Both the position numbers and the translations under genes were made by a program. From the NCBI GenBank assembly GCA_964591705.1, contig CAZQCX010000005.1, forward strand, positions 1 to 64,000: a stretch of 64,000 bases of DNA, in the 5' to 3' direction. The notes under the pieces were generated by a model that worked only from the letters and a program-made list of their open reading frames with translations, was not told where the DNA came from and searched no databases. Below are positions 17,148 to 26,137 of this stretch, piece by piece. The number at the start of each line of letters is the position of its first letter. Positions within the stretch are counted from its first letter, which is position 1. Source of the stretch: UBA11855 sp964591705 (GTDB lineage: Archaea; Thermoproteota; Bathyarchaeia; Bathyarchaeales; Bathycorpusculaceae).

Positions 17148-18200
17148 ATGAGGATCGGCATAATTGGAGGCACCGGATACGTAGGTAGCGAACTACTGCG
17201 CCTATTGCTTCTCCACCAACAAGTCGAGATCACAACGGTGACTTCACGCCAATCAGTTGGCGAATACGTCTTTAACGTGCACCCCAACCTCAGAGGGCTC
17301 ACACAGCAGAAATTTGTTCCCATGAACATACATGAGCTTCAAAAGAACTGCGACCTCGTTTTCACGGCCACTCCCCATGGAGGCTCCGTAAACCTTGTAC
17401 CCAAACTCCTCGAGGTCGGGCTGAAAGTAATCGACATGAGCGCAGATTTCCGCCTTAAGAATCCAGAAGACTACGAAAAATGGTACGGATGGAAGCACGC
17501 ACACCCCGACCTTCTCAAAGAAGCAGCGTACGGGCTACCGGAACTCCACCGCGACCAAATCAGGACAGCAAGACTAGTTGCTTGTCCAGGCTGCATGGCG
17601 ACAGCCACCATGCTTGCGCTTGTTCCTGTAACGAAAGTAGGGCTAATCGAACCAAACCGCATCGTTGCGGATCTGAAAGTTGGTTCTTCAGGCGGAGGAA
17701 GTAAACCAACGGTTGCTTCTCATCACCCTGAACGATTTGGCGGAGTCAGACCCTACAAAGTCGTTGGGCACCGCCACATAGCCGAAGTTGAACAAGAAAT
17801 CAACGCTCTCACAAACGAAAAAACATTAATCTCATTCACGCCTCACGCAGTCAACATGGTCAGAGGAATACTCGCAACAATTCACACCTTCCCCAAACAG
17901 CCCCTTGCGAACAGAGACGTTTGGAAAGCTCTCAGGGGACAATACGAAGGCGAACCTTTCATACGCTTCGTTAAATACCAGAAAGGCTGCTACCAGCTCC
18001 CTGACCCCAAAGTAACCTTGGGCACAAACTACTGCGACATAGGATTCGAAATAGACGAACACACAAACAGGCTTCTGCTATTCTCTGCGATCGACAACAT
18101 GGTCAAAGGCGCCTCAGGTCAAGGCGTTCAATGCATGAACCTCATGATGGGCATAGACGAGACCACTGGTCTCAAAAGCACGGGCTTCCATCCGATGTGA
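17148..18200 (+). CDS. lysY: LysY/ArgC-type LysW-acyl-phosphate reductase
   Basis: This 350-residue NADPH-dependent reductase turns the LysW-bound acyl phosphate into a semialdehyde. It resembles ArgC. Visible features are the Rossmann motif GGTGYVG near residue 8, the catalytic cysteine in ACPGCMATA near 147-155, and GSSGGGSKP. A histidine near GHRHIAEVEQE fits the catalytic His. GTGAAAA-type ribosome signals precede the ATG at 17148. It lies 22 bases after lysX and is followed at 18206 by the kinase gene. Confidence 0.93.
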   Translation: MRIGIIGGTGYVGSELLRLLLLHQQVEITTVTSRQSVGEYVFNVHPNLRGLTQQKFVPMNIHELQKNCDLVFTATPHGGSVNLVPKLLEVGLKVIDMSADFRLKNPEDYEKWYGWKHAHPDLLKEAAYGLPELHRDQIRTARLVACPGCMATATMLALVPVTKVGLIEPNRIVADLKVGSSGGGSKPTVASHHPERFGGVRPYKVVGHRHIAEVEQEINALTNEKTLISFTPHAVNMVRGILATIHTFPKQPLANRDVWKALRGQYEGEPFIRFVKYQKGCYQLPDPKVTLGTNYCDIGFEIDEHTNRLLLFSAIDNMVKGASGQGVQCMNLMMGIDETTGLKSTGFHPM

Positions 18201-18205
18201 TTTAC

Positions 18206-19015
18206 ATGTTGTTTGTTGTGAAAATGGGCGGCAGCATTCTGAAAGAGGGAGCTTCCTCAGATCTCGTCTCGGACCTGAAGACACTTCTCGCTGAGAACAA
18301 AGCTATCCTCGTTCACGGCGGTGGTGTAGAAGTAACAGAGATCGCGACCAAACTTGGAAAGGAACAGAAATTCATTGTCTCTCCCGAAGGCTTCAGGAGC
18401 CGTTACACAGACAAAGAAACCATGGAAATCTATAGCATGGTTATGGCTGGAAAGATCAACAAGCAAATAGTGCTAGCCCTTGAAAGCTATAATATCCCCA
18501 CGGTAGGGCTTTCCGGTCTTGACGGCCTGCTTCTCAAAGCAGAGCGAAAGAAGAAACTCATCGCCGTGGACGCGAGAGGTCGCAAGAAAGTCATCGACGG
18601 GGGCTACACAGGAAAAATCAGCGAGGTTAATGCTGACCTACTGCGTTTTCTAATTGAAAAGAACTATGTACCGGTCGTAACTCCCATCGCCGTAAGTGAC
18701 GAGTTTGAGCCGCTGAACGTTGACGGCGACAGAACTGCCGCCGTCGTCGCAGGCGCTCTAAGGGCTGACCGCCTTGTTCTATTGACAGATGTCGAGGGCC
18801 TAGTGCTCAATGGCAAACCCATATCAAAGATAAACGTCACCGACGTCAAAGAAGTCCTTTCCGGAATTGGACAAGGCATGAGCACCAAAGTTCACGCAGC
18901 CTTGGAAGCGCTCAATCAAGGCGTCAAAGAAGTGCTTATCACTTCGGGTTTGGGCAAGCAACCGATTTCCCTAGCACTAAAACACGAACGCGGAACAGTG
19001 ATCACCCTTGAATGA
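18206..19015 (+). CDS. lysZ: LysZ: LysW-aminoadipate/glutamate kinase (ArgB family)
   Basis: This amino-acid kinase phosphorylates the side-chain carboxyl of the LysW-bound substrate. The product begins MLFVVKMGGS, matching the usual N-terminal KxGGS phosphate loop. HGGGVEV follows near residue 32, GLSGLDG near 103, NVDGDRTAA near 171 and LLTDVEGL near 190. The frame is open 75 bases further upstream inside lysY, but the ATG at 18206 gives the family start. Its stop overlaps the TTG of the aminotransferase by eight bases, showing coupled translation. Confidence 0.93.
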   Translation: MLFVVKMGGSILKEGASSDLVSDLKTLLAENKAILVHGGGVEVTEIATKLGKEQKFIVSPEGFRSRYTDKETMEIYSMVMAGKINKQIVLALESYNIPTVGLSGLDGLLLKAERKKKLIAVDARGRKKVIDGGYTGKISEVNADLLRFLIEKNYVPVVTPIAVSDEFEPLNVDGDRTAAVVAGALRADRLVLLTDVEGLVLNGKPISKINVTDVKEVLSGIGQGMSTKVHAALEALNQGVKEVLITSGLGKQPISLALKHERGTVITLE

Positions 19016-20219
19016 GAGAGAAATAATTGAATGCGAAAACAGGTTAATGGCAAATGTCTTTGCAAAGAAACCAATAGTAATAGAGCGAGGAAAAGGCGCA
19101 ACAGTCTGGGACATAAATGGCAAAGAATACATAGATTGCACTTCAAGCTACGGAGTGGCATTACTTGGGCATTCACATCCGCGAATCGTGAAAGCCGTTT
19201 GCGAACAAGCCAAAAAGCTAATCTCATGCCATGCTGGCTTCTACAACGAGAGACGCACAGAATTCCTGCAGAAACTCACCCGCATAACCCCGAAAGGGTT
19301 GGACAAAGCATTTCTATGCAATAGCGGCGCAGAATCAGTCGAATGCGCAATAAAACTCGCAAGAAGATCTTCCTCAAAACCAGAAATAATAGCTGTGATG
19401 GGCGCATTTCATGGAAAAACTATGGGCGCTCTATCAGCAACTTGGGACAAGAAGTACCGAGATCCCTTCCAACCCCTTCTTCCAGAAATCAAGCATGTTC
19501 CACCTGACAACTTGGAAAAAGCGCGAGCATCAGTAACGGATCGAACAGCAGCGTTTCTTGTCGAACCAATACGCGGAGAAGGTGGCGTTCGAGTTCCTCC
19601 AGATGGCTACCTCCAAGGACTGAGGGAACTATGCGACGCGAAAGACATCTTGCTGATTCTCGATGAGGTGCAAACTGGTTTTGGCAGAACAGGCAAACTA
19701 TTCGCTTGCCAACACTGGAATGTGGTTCCAGATATAATGTGTCTCGCCAAGTCACTCGCAGGAGGATTGCCGTTAGGCGTTACAGTTGCAAGAGAAGACA
19801 TTATGTCCAAATTCAAAGTTGGAGACCACTCGACCACATACAGTGGGAGCCCTCTGGTCTGCGCAGCTGCTTCCGCAGGCGTCGACGTCCTTATGGAGGA
19901 GAAACTGGCAGACCGTGCTGCAGCTCTCGGCACATATTTCAAAGCAAGATTGACTGATCTTCAAAGTGAGCACAAAACTGTGAGGGAAATCCGTGGTTTG
20001 GGACTCATGCTTGGGGCTGAAGTCAAGTTTGACGTGTTGAATACTATTCTCAAAACTGCAGAAGAAGGATTGCTAGTTCTGGATGCGGGAAGAAACGTTC
20101 TCCGTTTTCTGCCGCCACTCGTAATCGAGAAAGAGCAAATTGACAGAGCCATACTCATTCTGGATTCGGTTTTAGAGGGGGAACAAGATGCAGGAGCAGG
20201 CAGTCCGATTTCTAACTAA
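19008..20219 (+). CDS. lysJ: LysJ: LysW-aminated class III aminotransferase
   Basis: This PLP enzyme aminates the LysW-bound semialdehyde with glutamate. The 403-residue sequence matches acetylornithine/LysW-lysine aminotransferases: NSGAESVECAIKLAR near residue 105, GAFHGKTMGA near 133, LDEVQTGFGRTG near 216 and LAKSLAGGLPLG near 245, where the Lys binds PLP. Translation may start at TTG 19008, coupled to lysZ, or at the ATG 39 bases further on (MANVFAKK). It overlaps the deacylase gene by 32 bases. Confidence 0.93.
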   Translation: MNEREIIECENRLMANVFAKKPIVIERGKGATVWDINGKEYIDCTSSYGVALLGHSHPRIVKAVCEQAKKLISCHAGFYNERRTEFLQKLTRITPKGLDKAFLCNSGAESVECAIKLARRSSSKPEIIAVMGAFHGKTMGALSATWDKKYRDPFQPLLPEIKHVPPDNLEKARASVTDRTAAFLVEPIRGEGGVRVPPDGYLQGLRELCDAKDILLILDEVQTGFGRTGKLFACQHWNVVPDIMCLAKSLAGGLPLGVTVAREDIMSKFKVGDHSTTYSGSPLVCAAASAGVDVLMEEKLADRAAALGTYFKARLTDLQSEHKTVREIRGLGLMLGAEVKFDVLNTILKTAEEGLLVLDAGRNVLRFLPPLVIEKEQIDRAILILDSVLEGEQDAGAGSPISN

Positions 20220-21309
20220 CCTCCTCGGAATCTATAGCCCTTCAGGCAAAGAAGAGGACATAGCCAACTATCTAGCCGAAGAAATGACCAAGCTAGGATT
20301 ACAAGTGGGGAACGACAATGTTGGAAACGTGATCGGAGTTGTCGGTGAAGGCGCTCCAGTAATCCTGCTCTGCGGACACATGGACACCGTTGCTGGTCAT
20401 GTTCCACTTCGCTTTGACGAAGGACGAATATTCTCCAGAGGTGCTGTGGATGCAAAAGGACCACTAGCCGCCATGGTGATGGCAGCAGCCTTAGTGGGCC
20501 AGGACCCAGGGTTCAAGGGTAGAGTTCTGGTTGTGTGTGTCGTAGAGGAAGAAGCGACCAGTCGCGGAGTGAGAGAACTGATTAAAGAAGGCATTCAAGC
20601 GGACTATGCTATCTTCGGCGAACCTAGCGGCGTCGAAAACATAACTGTAGGCTACAAAGGTCAAATCCAACTAAAGATAACCTGCAAAACTCAGACAGGG
20701 CACTCTTCCACGCCATGGCTATACGATAACGCGCTGGAAAAAGCATATGAGCTCTGGCAGCAAATCAAGCATAGTTTTCCTCTCACCGCTCACGAAACTC
20801 CATTTAACTCGATTAGTGCTTGCCTTACAAAGATATCTGGAGGTCAGGCAAATTCTGTTATACCCTTCGAAAGCGAAATGTATGTTGACATACGAGTTCC
20901 TCCGCAATTAACTTCTGGTCAAGTTCTCGAAAACACCCTGAAGATAGTCGAGAAGTACAAGACTGCAAACCCTCAAGTCAAAGTCAAAATAACATTAGTA
21001 GACGCAGTCGAACCTTTCGAAGTGGACAAGAGCTCACCCTTGGTTCACGCGTTGTCTTCTTCTATCCGAAAAATCCTTAACAAACCAGCAATGCTGTTGC
21101 GCAAGACAGGGACGGGGGATATGAACATCCTCGGCAAAGCAATGATTCTTCCAATCGTCACCTACGGTCCAGGAGATTCTCACCTAGACCATACGCTAGA
21201 CGAGCATATCGTAATCAGCGAATATTTGGATTCAATTCAGATTCTCAAAGAAACAATCCTGAAGCTGGCTGAAATACACAACAACAAAAATGGAAAAGAC
21301 GGAAGCTAA
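20188..21309 (+). CDS. lysK: LysK: LysW-lysine/ornithine hydrolase (M20 family)
   Basis: This 373-residue metallopeptidase releases the finished amino acid, lysine or ornithine, from LysW. M20 features are CGHMDTV near residue 72 for the metal His and Asp, GAVDAKG near 90, VVEEEATSRG near 124 with the catalytic Glu, and GEPS near 150. A late HTG-type His is in TGDMNILG. It is the last gene of the cluster and is convergent with lysC, one base apart. Both lysine and ornithine are known products in this family. Confidence 0.92.
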   Translation: MQEQAVRFLTNLLGIYSPSGKEEDIANYLAEEMTKLGLQVGNDNVGNVIGVVGEGAPVILLCGHMDTVAGHVPLRFDEGRIFSRGAVDAKGPLAAMVMAAALVGQDPGFKGRVLVVCVVEEEATSRGVRELIKEGIQADYAIFGEPSGVENITVGYKGQIQLKITCKTQTGHSSTPWLYDNALEKAYELWQQIKHSFPLTAHETPFNSISACLTKISGGQANSVIPFESEMYVDIRVPPQLTSGQVLENTLKIVEKYKTANPQVKVKITLVDAVEPFEVDKSSPLVHALSSSIRKILNKPAMLLRKTGTGDMNILGKAMILPIVTYGPGDSHLDHTLDEHIVISEYLDSIQILKETILKLAEIHNNKNGKDGS

Positions 21310-21310
21310 G

Positions 21311-22735
21311 TCAACAACCCAACCTAAAAGTCTTTCCCAGGCTGAACTCCTCATGAATAGCACGAACAACCGCTATGCCATCTTCTTCTTTGACCACAAA
21401 TGAAATGTTGAGTTCTGATGACCCTTGAGCTATCATGCGAATATTTATCCCTTTTTTTGCTACTGCAGTGAAGACCCTAGAAGCCACACCAAGTGTTCCC
21501 TTCATTTTGGCACCCATAGCAGCGATGACACAGACATCATCTTCAGCCGTCACTTCGCTGACCAACCCCTTTCCGAGAACCGCTATCTCAAGCGCGCTTA
21601 AGGCTCTTCCAAGCAGACTCCTGCGAACCACAAGCGAGATGTTAGCTTCAGATACTGCTGCCGAAATCATCATCACGTTAATACCGCTTCTGCTAAGTAC
21701 TTCCAGCACTCTTGCATAGCTGCCCGGTGCTCCAACCATCCCCGCACCTCCAATGTTGATCATTGCAACATCTCTGATCATGGCAACAGCTTTAACAGCG
21801 TCAGTTTCCTTGGGTTTTTGATCACACGAAATGAGTGTCCCTTGGCTCGTGAGATTAAAAACATTCCTTATTCTTGCAGGAATGTTCTCTCGTATTATCG
21901 GCTCAAGGGCTCTCGGGTGCATTGCTTTAGCACCGAAAATAGCCATTTCAGCGGCTTCTCGGTAAGAGAGCTCAGGCAACATCCTTGCTTCCTCAACTAT
22001 CTTAGGGTCTGCAGTCATCAGTCCGTCCACATCTGTCCAAATCCACACCTCATCAACTTTCAAGGCAGCGCCAAGAATCGTTGCTGTGTAGTCAGATCCC
22101 CCCCTTCCGAGAGTCGTGACAACGCCTTCTTGCGTTGCAGCTATGTAACCCGTAACAACTGGGATAACGCCTTTCTCAAGAAGAGGCGCAATGCGCTCAT
22201 TCAACTGGTGCGCGGTGAAATTCATCAAGGGATCAGCCTGTCCAAAATTCGAATCGGTCACTATCCCCGCATCTTTTCCTGTGAACCACATTGATTGCAG
22301 CTTCAAGTCCCGAATGGCACCGCAGACGATCGGAGCTGATAGTCGTTCACCGAATGACAAGACAAAGTCTCTTGATTTTGGCGTGAGTTCGCCAACATAA
22401 CTTATGCCCGTGAGAACTTTTCCAAGCTCATCCACTATGTTTTCAATTGTCCCTTGTGTTTCTCGACGTATCTCTTTGGTTTCTATGGCTTTTGCGATTG
22501 AACCCGTGTGTTTCTCAAGCATTGATTGTCTAAACTTCTGGATGTAGTCTTGTTTTGCCTTCTGAGCTTGATTGGCAGCTTCAAAAAGCTCGTCAGTAAC
22601 GCCGTCTAGGGCTGAAACCACAACTATCACATTACAGTTTTCCTTGGCGGTACCCGCGACTATTCTTGCAACAGTTCTGATATTGTCACCCGTGGCTACG
22701 CTTGTTCCTCCAAACTTCATCACAATTTTCTTCAT
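21311..22735 (-). CDS. lysC: aspartate kinase (threonine-branch copy)
   Basis: This 474-residue enzyme phosphorylates aspartate, the first step to threonine and lysine. The N-terminal MKFGGTSVA and later GRGGSDYTA define the kinase domain (to about residue 300). The C-terminal part contains two ACT domains (VAMINIGGAGMVG and later INIRMIAQGSS) for allosteric control. It is the last gene of the thrB-thrC-hom-lysC operon, four bases overlapping hom, so it is likely the copy tuned to threonine. A second, shorter aspartate kinase sits in the dap operon. Confidence 0.94.
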   Translation of the reverse strand: MKKIVMKFGGTSVATGDNIRTVARIVAGTAKENCNVIVVVSALDGVTDELFEAANQAQKAKQDYIQKFRQSMLEKHTGSIAKAIETKEIRRETQGTIENIVDELGKVLTGISYVGELTPKSRDFVLSFGERLSAPIVCGAIRDLKLQSMWFTGKDAGIVTDSNFGQADPLMNFTAHQLNERIAPLLEKGVIPVVTGYIAATQEGVVTTLGRGGSDYTATILGAALKVDEVWIWTDVDGLMTADPKIVEEARMLPELSYREAAEMAIFGAKAMHPRALEPIIRENIPARIRNVFNLTSQGTLISCDQKPKETDAVKAVAMIRDVAMINIGGAGMVGAPGSYARVLEVLSRSGINVMMISAAVSEANISLVVRRSLLGRALSALEIAVLGKGLVSEVTAEDDVCVIAAMGAKMKGTLGVASRVFTAVAKKGINIRMIAQGSSELNISFVVKEEDGIAVVRAIHEEFSLGKTFRLGC

Positions 22736-23802
22736 CTTCTCCAGACTCCATAATCCAGGTTTTCGAGCTGCCTGTCAGCCAGACTGTGCTTTATATCCAA
22801 AAGGTCCCTCAAGATTGAACCCGCTGTTTCAGGTCCACCTGCGCCTCTACCCACGAGAGTTTGCTCTCCAGCATATTCTGTAGAAAAGGTCACAGCATTC
22901 AAGACTCCACTGACGCACAAGGGGTTGTTTTTAGATATTTCCGTGGGTTTAACTCTTGGCGGGTCATCGTCTACTGAACCAATGAGCTTGATTGTGTTAC
23001 CCCTCTTTGAAGCTTCATCAAGCACTTTCAGAGACACGCCGCGAATGCCCACTCTATCCACATCTCTCAGGGTTATTTTTTTGTTCATTATCCAATTCGC
23101 TAGGATAACTATTTTGCATGCTGTGTCAAACCCATCAACATCCATAGATGGCTCAGTTTCTGCGTAGCCAAGTCTCTGCGCATTTGCCAGCGCTTCTTGG
23201 AAGGTCAGGCGATTTTGACTCATTTCAGTTAGTATGTAGTTGGTTGTGCCATTTAGTATTCCTCGCAATGCGAGGATTTTGTCCCCGGCAAGGCAATGTT
23301 TGGCAAACTCGAGCATGGGTGTTCCACCGCCAACTGTGCCACTGAATCGGAAGTGAACGTTGTTGTATTCGGCTAGTTCCGTGAGAGCTGGCATGGCTAA
23401 GGCTAAGGGTCCTTTGTTGGTTGTCACAACGTGTTTGCCAGTCTTAAAAGCTTTAGTGATATGTGACAGCGCTGGCTCACCATTCCTGATGTTGACAGGC
23501 GTAGCTTCAACAACAACTTCTGCTTCAACCGACTCGATAACATCCAGCGCTGACATTCCTGGCTTACCAAACTCTGGGTCTGACGATATTGGACGAGTCT
23601 GCCTGAGGATCTCCAGCTTTTCCGGGCTTAGACCTCGAGGGTTTATGACAGCTCCATCTATGTCAACAATGGCAACGATTTTTGGGCTAAATTCATAGTC
23701 CTTGGCTTTTTCCACATTTTTGCGAGCAAGAACGGTAGTTACACTCTTCCCGACTACGCCATAGCCAACCAAGATGATTCTCACGTCTTTCACCTCAAGC
23801 AT
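22732..23802 (-). CDS. hom: homoserine dehydrogenase
   Basis: This 356-residue NAD(P)-dependent enzyme reduces aspartate semialdehyde to homoserine. It has a Rossmann start VGYGVVGKS, the TNKGPLA motif near 130, GGGTPM near 158, LNGTTNYIL near 185 and DVDGFDTACK near 220. It lacks the C-terminal ACT domain of many bacterial forms, so feedback control would fall on the aspartate kinase. It overlaps thrC by eight bases and lysC by four on the same strand. Confidence 0.95.
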   Translation of the reverse strand: MLEVKDVRIILVGYGVVGKSVTTVLARKNVEKAKDYEFSPKIVAIVDIDGAVINPRGLSPEKLEILRQTRPISSDPEFGKPGMSALDVIESVEAEVVVEATPVNIRNGEPALSHITKAFKTGKHVVTTNKGPLALAMPALTELAEYNNVHFRFSGTVGGGTPMLEFAKHCLAGDKILALRGILNGTTNYILTEMSQNRLTFQEALANAQRLGYAETEPSMDVDGFDTACKIVILANWIMNKKITLRDVDRVGIRGVSLKVLDEASKRGNTIKLIGSVDDDPPRVKPTEISKNNPLCVSGVLNAVTFSTEYAGEQTLVGRGAGGPETAGSILRDLLDIKHSLADRQLENLDYGVWRR

Positions 23803-25039
23803 GAACCGTTAGAGCTTTCTTCAACCCGAGAGCGTGTTCGATCGCTCCCACTTCAGCCTCCACTTCAAGCGGCTTCTCGCTCATTCGAACCGCCACATCA
23901 GGGTCTTTAAGCCCGTGTCCAGTGGTAACACATACAACTCGCTCATCCTTACTGATTTCGCCGCTATCAACAAGCTTCTTCAACCCCGCGATTGACGACG
24001 CGCTAGCAGGTTCCACGAACAGCCCTTCGAGCCGTGACAAGATTTTTTGGGCTTCCAAAATCTCATCGTCAGTTACGGTTTCCGCTGTGCCTCCCGAGTC
24101 CCTGATGGCGTTAACCGCTTTCTTCCAACTGACGGGCGCGCCAATCTGTATGGCTGTTGCAATCGTTTCAGGTTTCTTCACGGGCTTGATTCCTTTGCTT
24201 CCCGTTCTTATGGCTTCTGCGATGGGTGCTGAACCTTTGGCTTGTATTCCCGTCATTTTCGGCAGTGATTTCACGAGACCCAAATCATGAAATTCTGTGA
24301 AGCCCTTCCATATCGCACTAATGTTTCCAGCGTTGCCCACCGGTACAATTACTCTCTGAGGAGGCTCTCTCAACTGCTCAGCTATTTCAAATCCTAGTGT
24401 TTTTTGTCCTTCTATCCTGAAGGGGTTTATGGAATTCAATAGGTAGATGTTTCTGTGCTTTTCAGAAAGCCTGAGCACGATATCTAATGCCTCATCGAAG
24501 TTGCCACGTACCTGAAGAACTTTTGCACCATAGATTATTGCTTGCGCCAGTTTCCCATACGCGATTTTTCCCGAGGGTATGAGTACAGCGCACCGCAATC
24601 CCGCTTTCGCAGCATATGCCGCCAGAGAGGCAGAAGTGTTTCCTGTGGATGCACACACAACCGATTTAACACCAAGCTCCAGTGCCTTTGTAACACCAAC
24701 GGTCATACCTCTATCCTTGAAGGAACCAGTTGGATTTTCGCCCTCGTTCTTCACGTAGAGCTGGCTCAACCCAAAATGCTTTCCCAAACGTTCGCAAAAG
24801 TGGAGTCCCGTTCCCCCTTCGTTTAACGTGACAATCCTAGAAAAAATGTTGACAGGCATGAAGTCCAGGTAGCGCCAGACTGAAAGCGGGGTTTTCCGCC
24901 ACTCACTTCTTTCCAAAGCAGCAGCTAGCATATCGTGATTCTGCTTGATTTCCAGCAGGTCACCGCATTTCTCACAGAAATAGACGATTTCATTCGTTGC
25001 ATATCTGGCTCTACAGCTGATGCATTCCTGATGTGGCAC
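23795..25039 (-). CDS. thrC: threonine synthase
   Basis: This 414-residue PLP enzyme makes threonine from phosphohomoserine. A short N-terminal zinc-ribbon-like region (CISC, then CEKC) precedes the fold. The PLP lysine lies in GSFKDRGM near residue 107, followed by STGNTSASLAAYA. It is the second gene of the operon and its start touches the thrB stop by one base. The pattern is typical of archaeal class II-like threonine synthase. Confidence 0.95.
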   Translation of the reverse strand: MPHQECISCRARYATNEIVYFCEKCGDLLEIKQNHDMLAAALERSEWRKTPLSVWRYLDFMPVNIFSRIVTLNEGGTGLHFCERLGKHFGLSQLYVKNEGENPTGSFKDRGMTVGVTKALELGVKSVVCASTGNTSASLAAYAAKAGLRCAVLIPSGKIAYGKLAQAIIYGAKVLQVRGNFDEALDIVLRLSEKHRNIYLLNSINPFRIEGQKTLGFEIAEQLREPPQRVIVPVGNAGNISAIWKGFTEFHDLGLVKSLPKMTGIQAKGSAPIAEAIRTGSKGIKPVKKPETIATAIQIGAPVSWKKAVNAIRDSGGTAETVTDDEILEAQKILSRLEGLFVEPASASSIAGLKKLVDSGEISKDERVVCVTTGHGLKDPDVAVRMSEKPLEVEAEVGAIEHALGLKKALTVHA

Positions 25040-26004
25040 TATTTCCCCTCCAAAAGGTGAACGCCTCTGCCCGGCTTTGTGGTGAACGCTATGGCTTTCA
25101 AACCAGCCGATTCGAATCCAGCCTTCATCGCAGTCGCCACCATTGCCGAGTCTGCCTTCTTCTTGTTAACAATGGCTATCATGGCTGGTCCAGCCCCGCT
25201 TATGGCTACCCCACAAGCGCCCGCCTCCAGCGCGTTTTTCTTCACTATCTGATATCCAGGAATAAAAGCCGCTCTTTCAGGCTCAACCACAGCATCAGAC
25301 ATTGATGCACCAATCAACTCTATGTCTCCTTTGGCGAACCCGATTGCAAGAGCCGCTGCGCTGCCAACGTTGCGAACCAGCCTGTCAATTGAGGTTTTTT
25401 TCGGAACTATTGCGCGAGCCTTTTCGGTTTTGTGCATAGGTATCTCTATGTCTGGATAACTTACACATATTTCCATATCGGGTGGAGCTTTCAAGTTGAT
25501 GATTTCCAGAGGCTTGTACGAACGTACAATGACAAAGCCTCCACAGAGGGCTGCTGAAACATTATCCGCGTGTTCATAGCCCGCAGAGGTGATTTCACCC
25601 TTAGCTGCCAACTGCACCAATTTTTCTCTATCTAAGTGCAAATTGAACAGTTGATTTATGCCAAAGGCTACTGCCACGGCTGAGGCAGCGCTGCTTCCTA
25701 GGCCCCTGCCTGGCAATATGCCCTTGTCAATTCTTATCGCTACACCCTGTTTGAGGGTGAATTCATTCTGCATGTGCTTTGCGACAACGCCAGCCGTGTT
25801 CTCCACAGGCGAAAGAGGAATCGAGTTGGCCCAAAGCCCAGCGACTTCTATTAGGACATCGTTGGGAACTAATCGTAACGTAACCTTGTCTTGCGGTCTC
25901 TCGAGCGCTAGTCCAAAAACATCGAAACCTGGACCTAGGTTAGCGGTCGAAGCAGGTGCAATAACGGTTACTTGGCTGGGCGGCATGTATCGTCCCTGGA
26001 TCAA
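25039..26004 (-). CDS. thrB: homoserine kinase (GHMP family)
   Basis: This 321-residue protein phosphorylates homoserine. The GHMP ATP-binding motif is PGRGLGSSAASAVA near residue 92, with an N-terminal PASTANLGPGFD motif and a C-terminal GVAISGAGPAMIAIV motif. It is the first gene of the operon on the minus strand. An AT-rich TTAATATT stretch near 26030 is the likely promoter. A separate gene of the proposed alternative homoserine kinase/phosphoglycerate mutase family lies just beyond it. Confidence 0.95.
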   Translation of the reverse strand: MIQGRYMPPSQVTVIAPASTANLGPGFDVFGLALERPQDKVTLRLVPNDVLIEVAGLWANSIPLSPVENTAGVVAKHMQNEFTLKQGVAIRIDKGILPGRGLGSSAASAVAVAFGINQLFNLHLDREKLVQLAAKGEITSAGYEHADNVSAALCGGFVIVRSYKPLEIINLKAPPDMEICVSYPDIEIPMHKTEKARAIVPKKTSIDRLVRNVGSAAALAIGFAKGDIELIGASMSDAVVEPERAAFIPGYQIVKKNALEAGACGVAISGAGPAMIAIVNKKKADSAMVATAMKAGFESAGLKAIAFTTKPGRGVHLLEGK

Positions 26005-26137
26005 TTGACAGTATCAAATTGTTGCATTATTAATATTGTGGGGATTGGAGAGAACTCAGTGTTTGGGTCAAGTTGTGTAAGACTCCTTTTGTTATCCAAA
26101 AACTCCCAAGAATTGTGAGGCTGAAAGAGTTAACTGG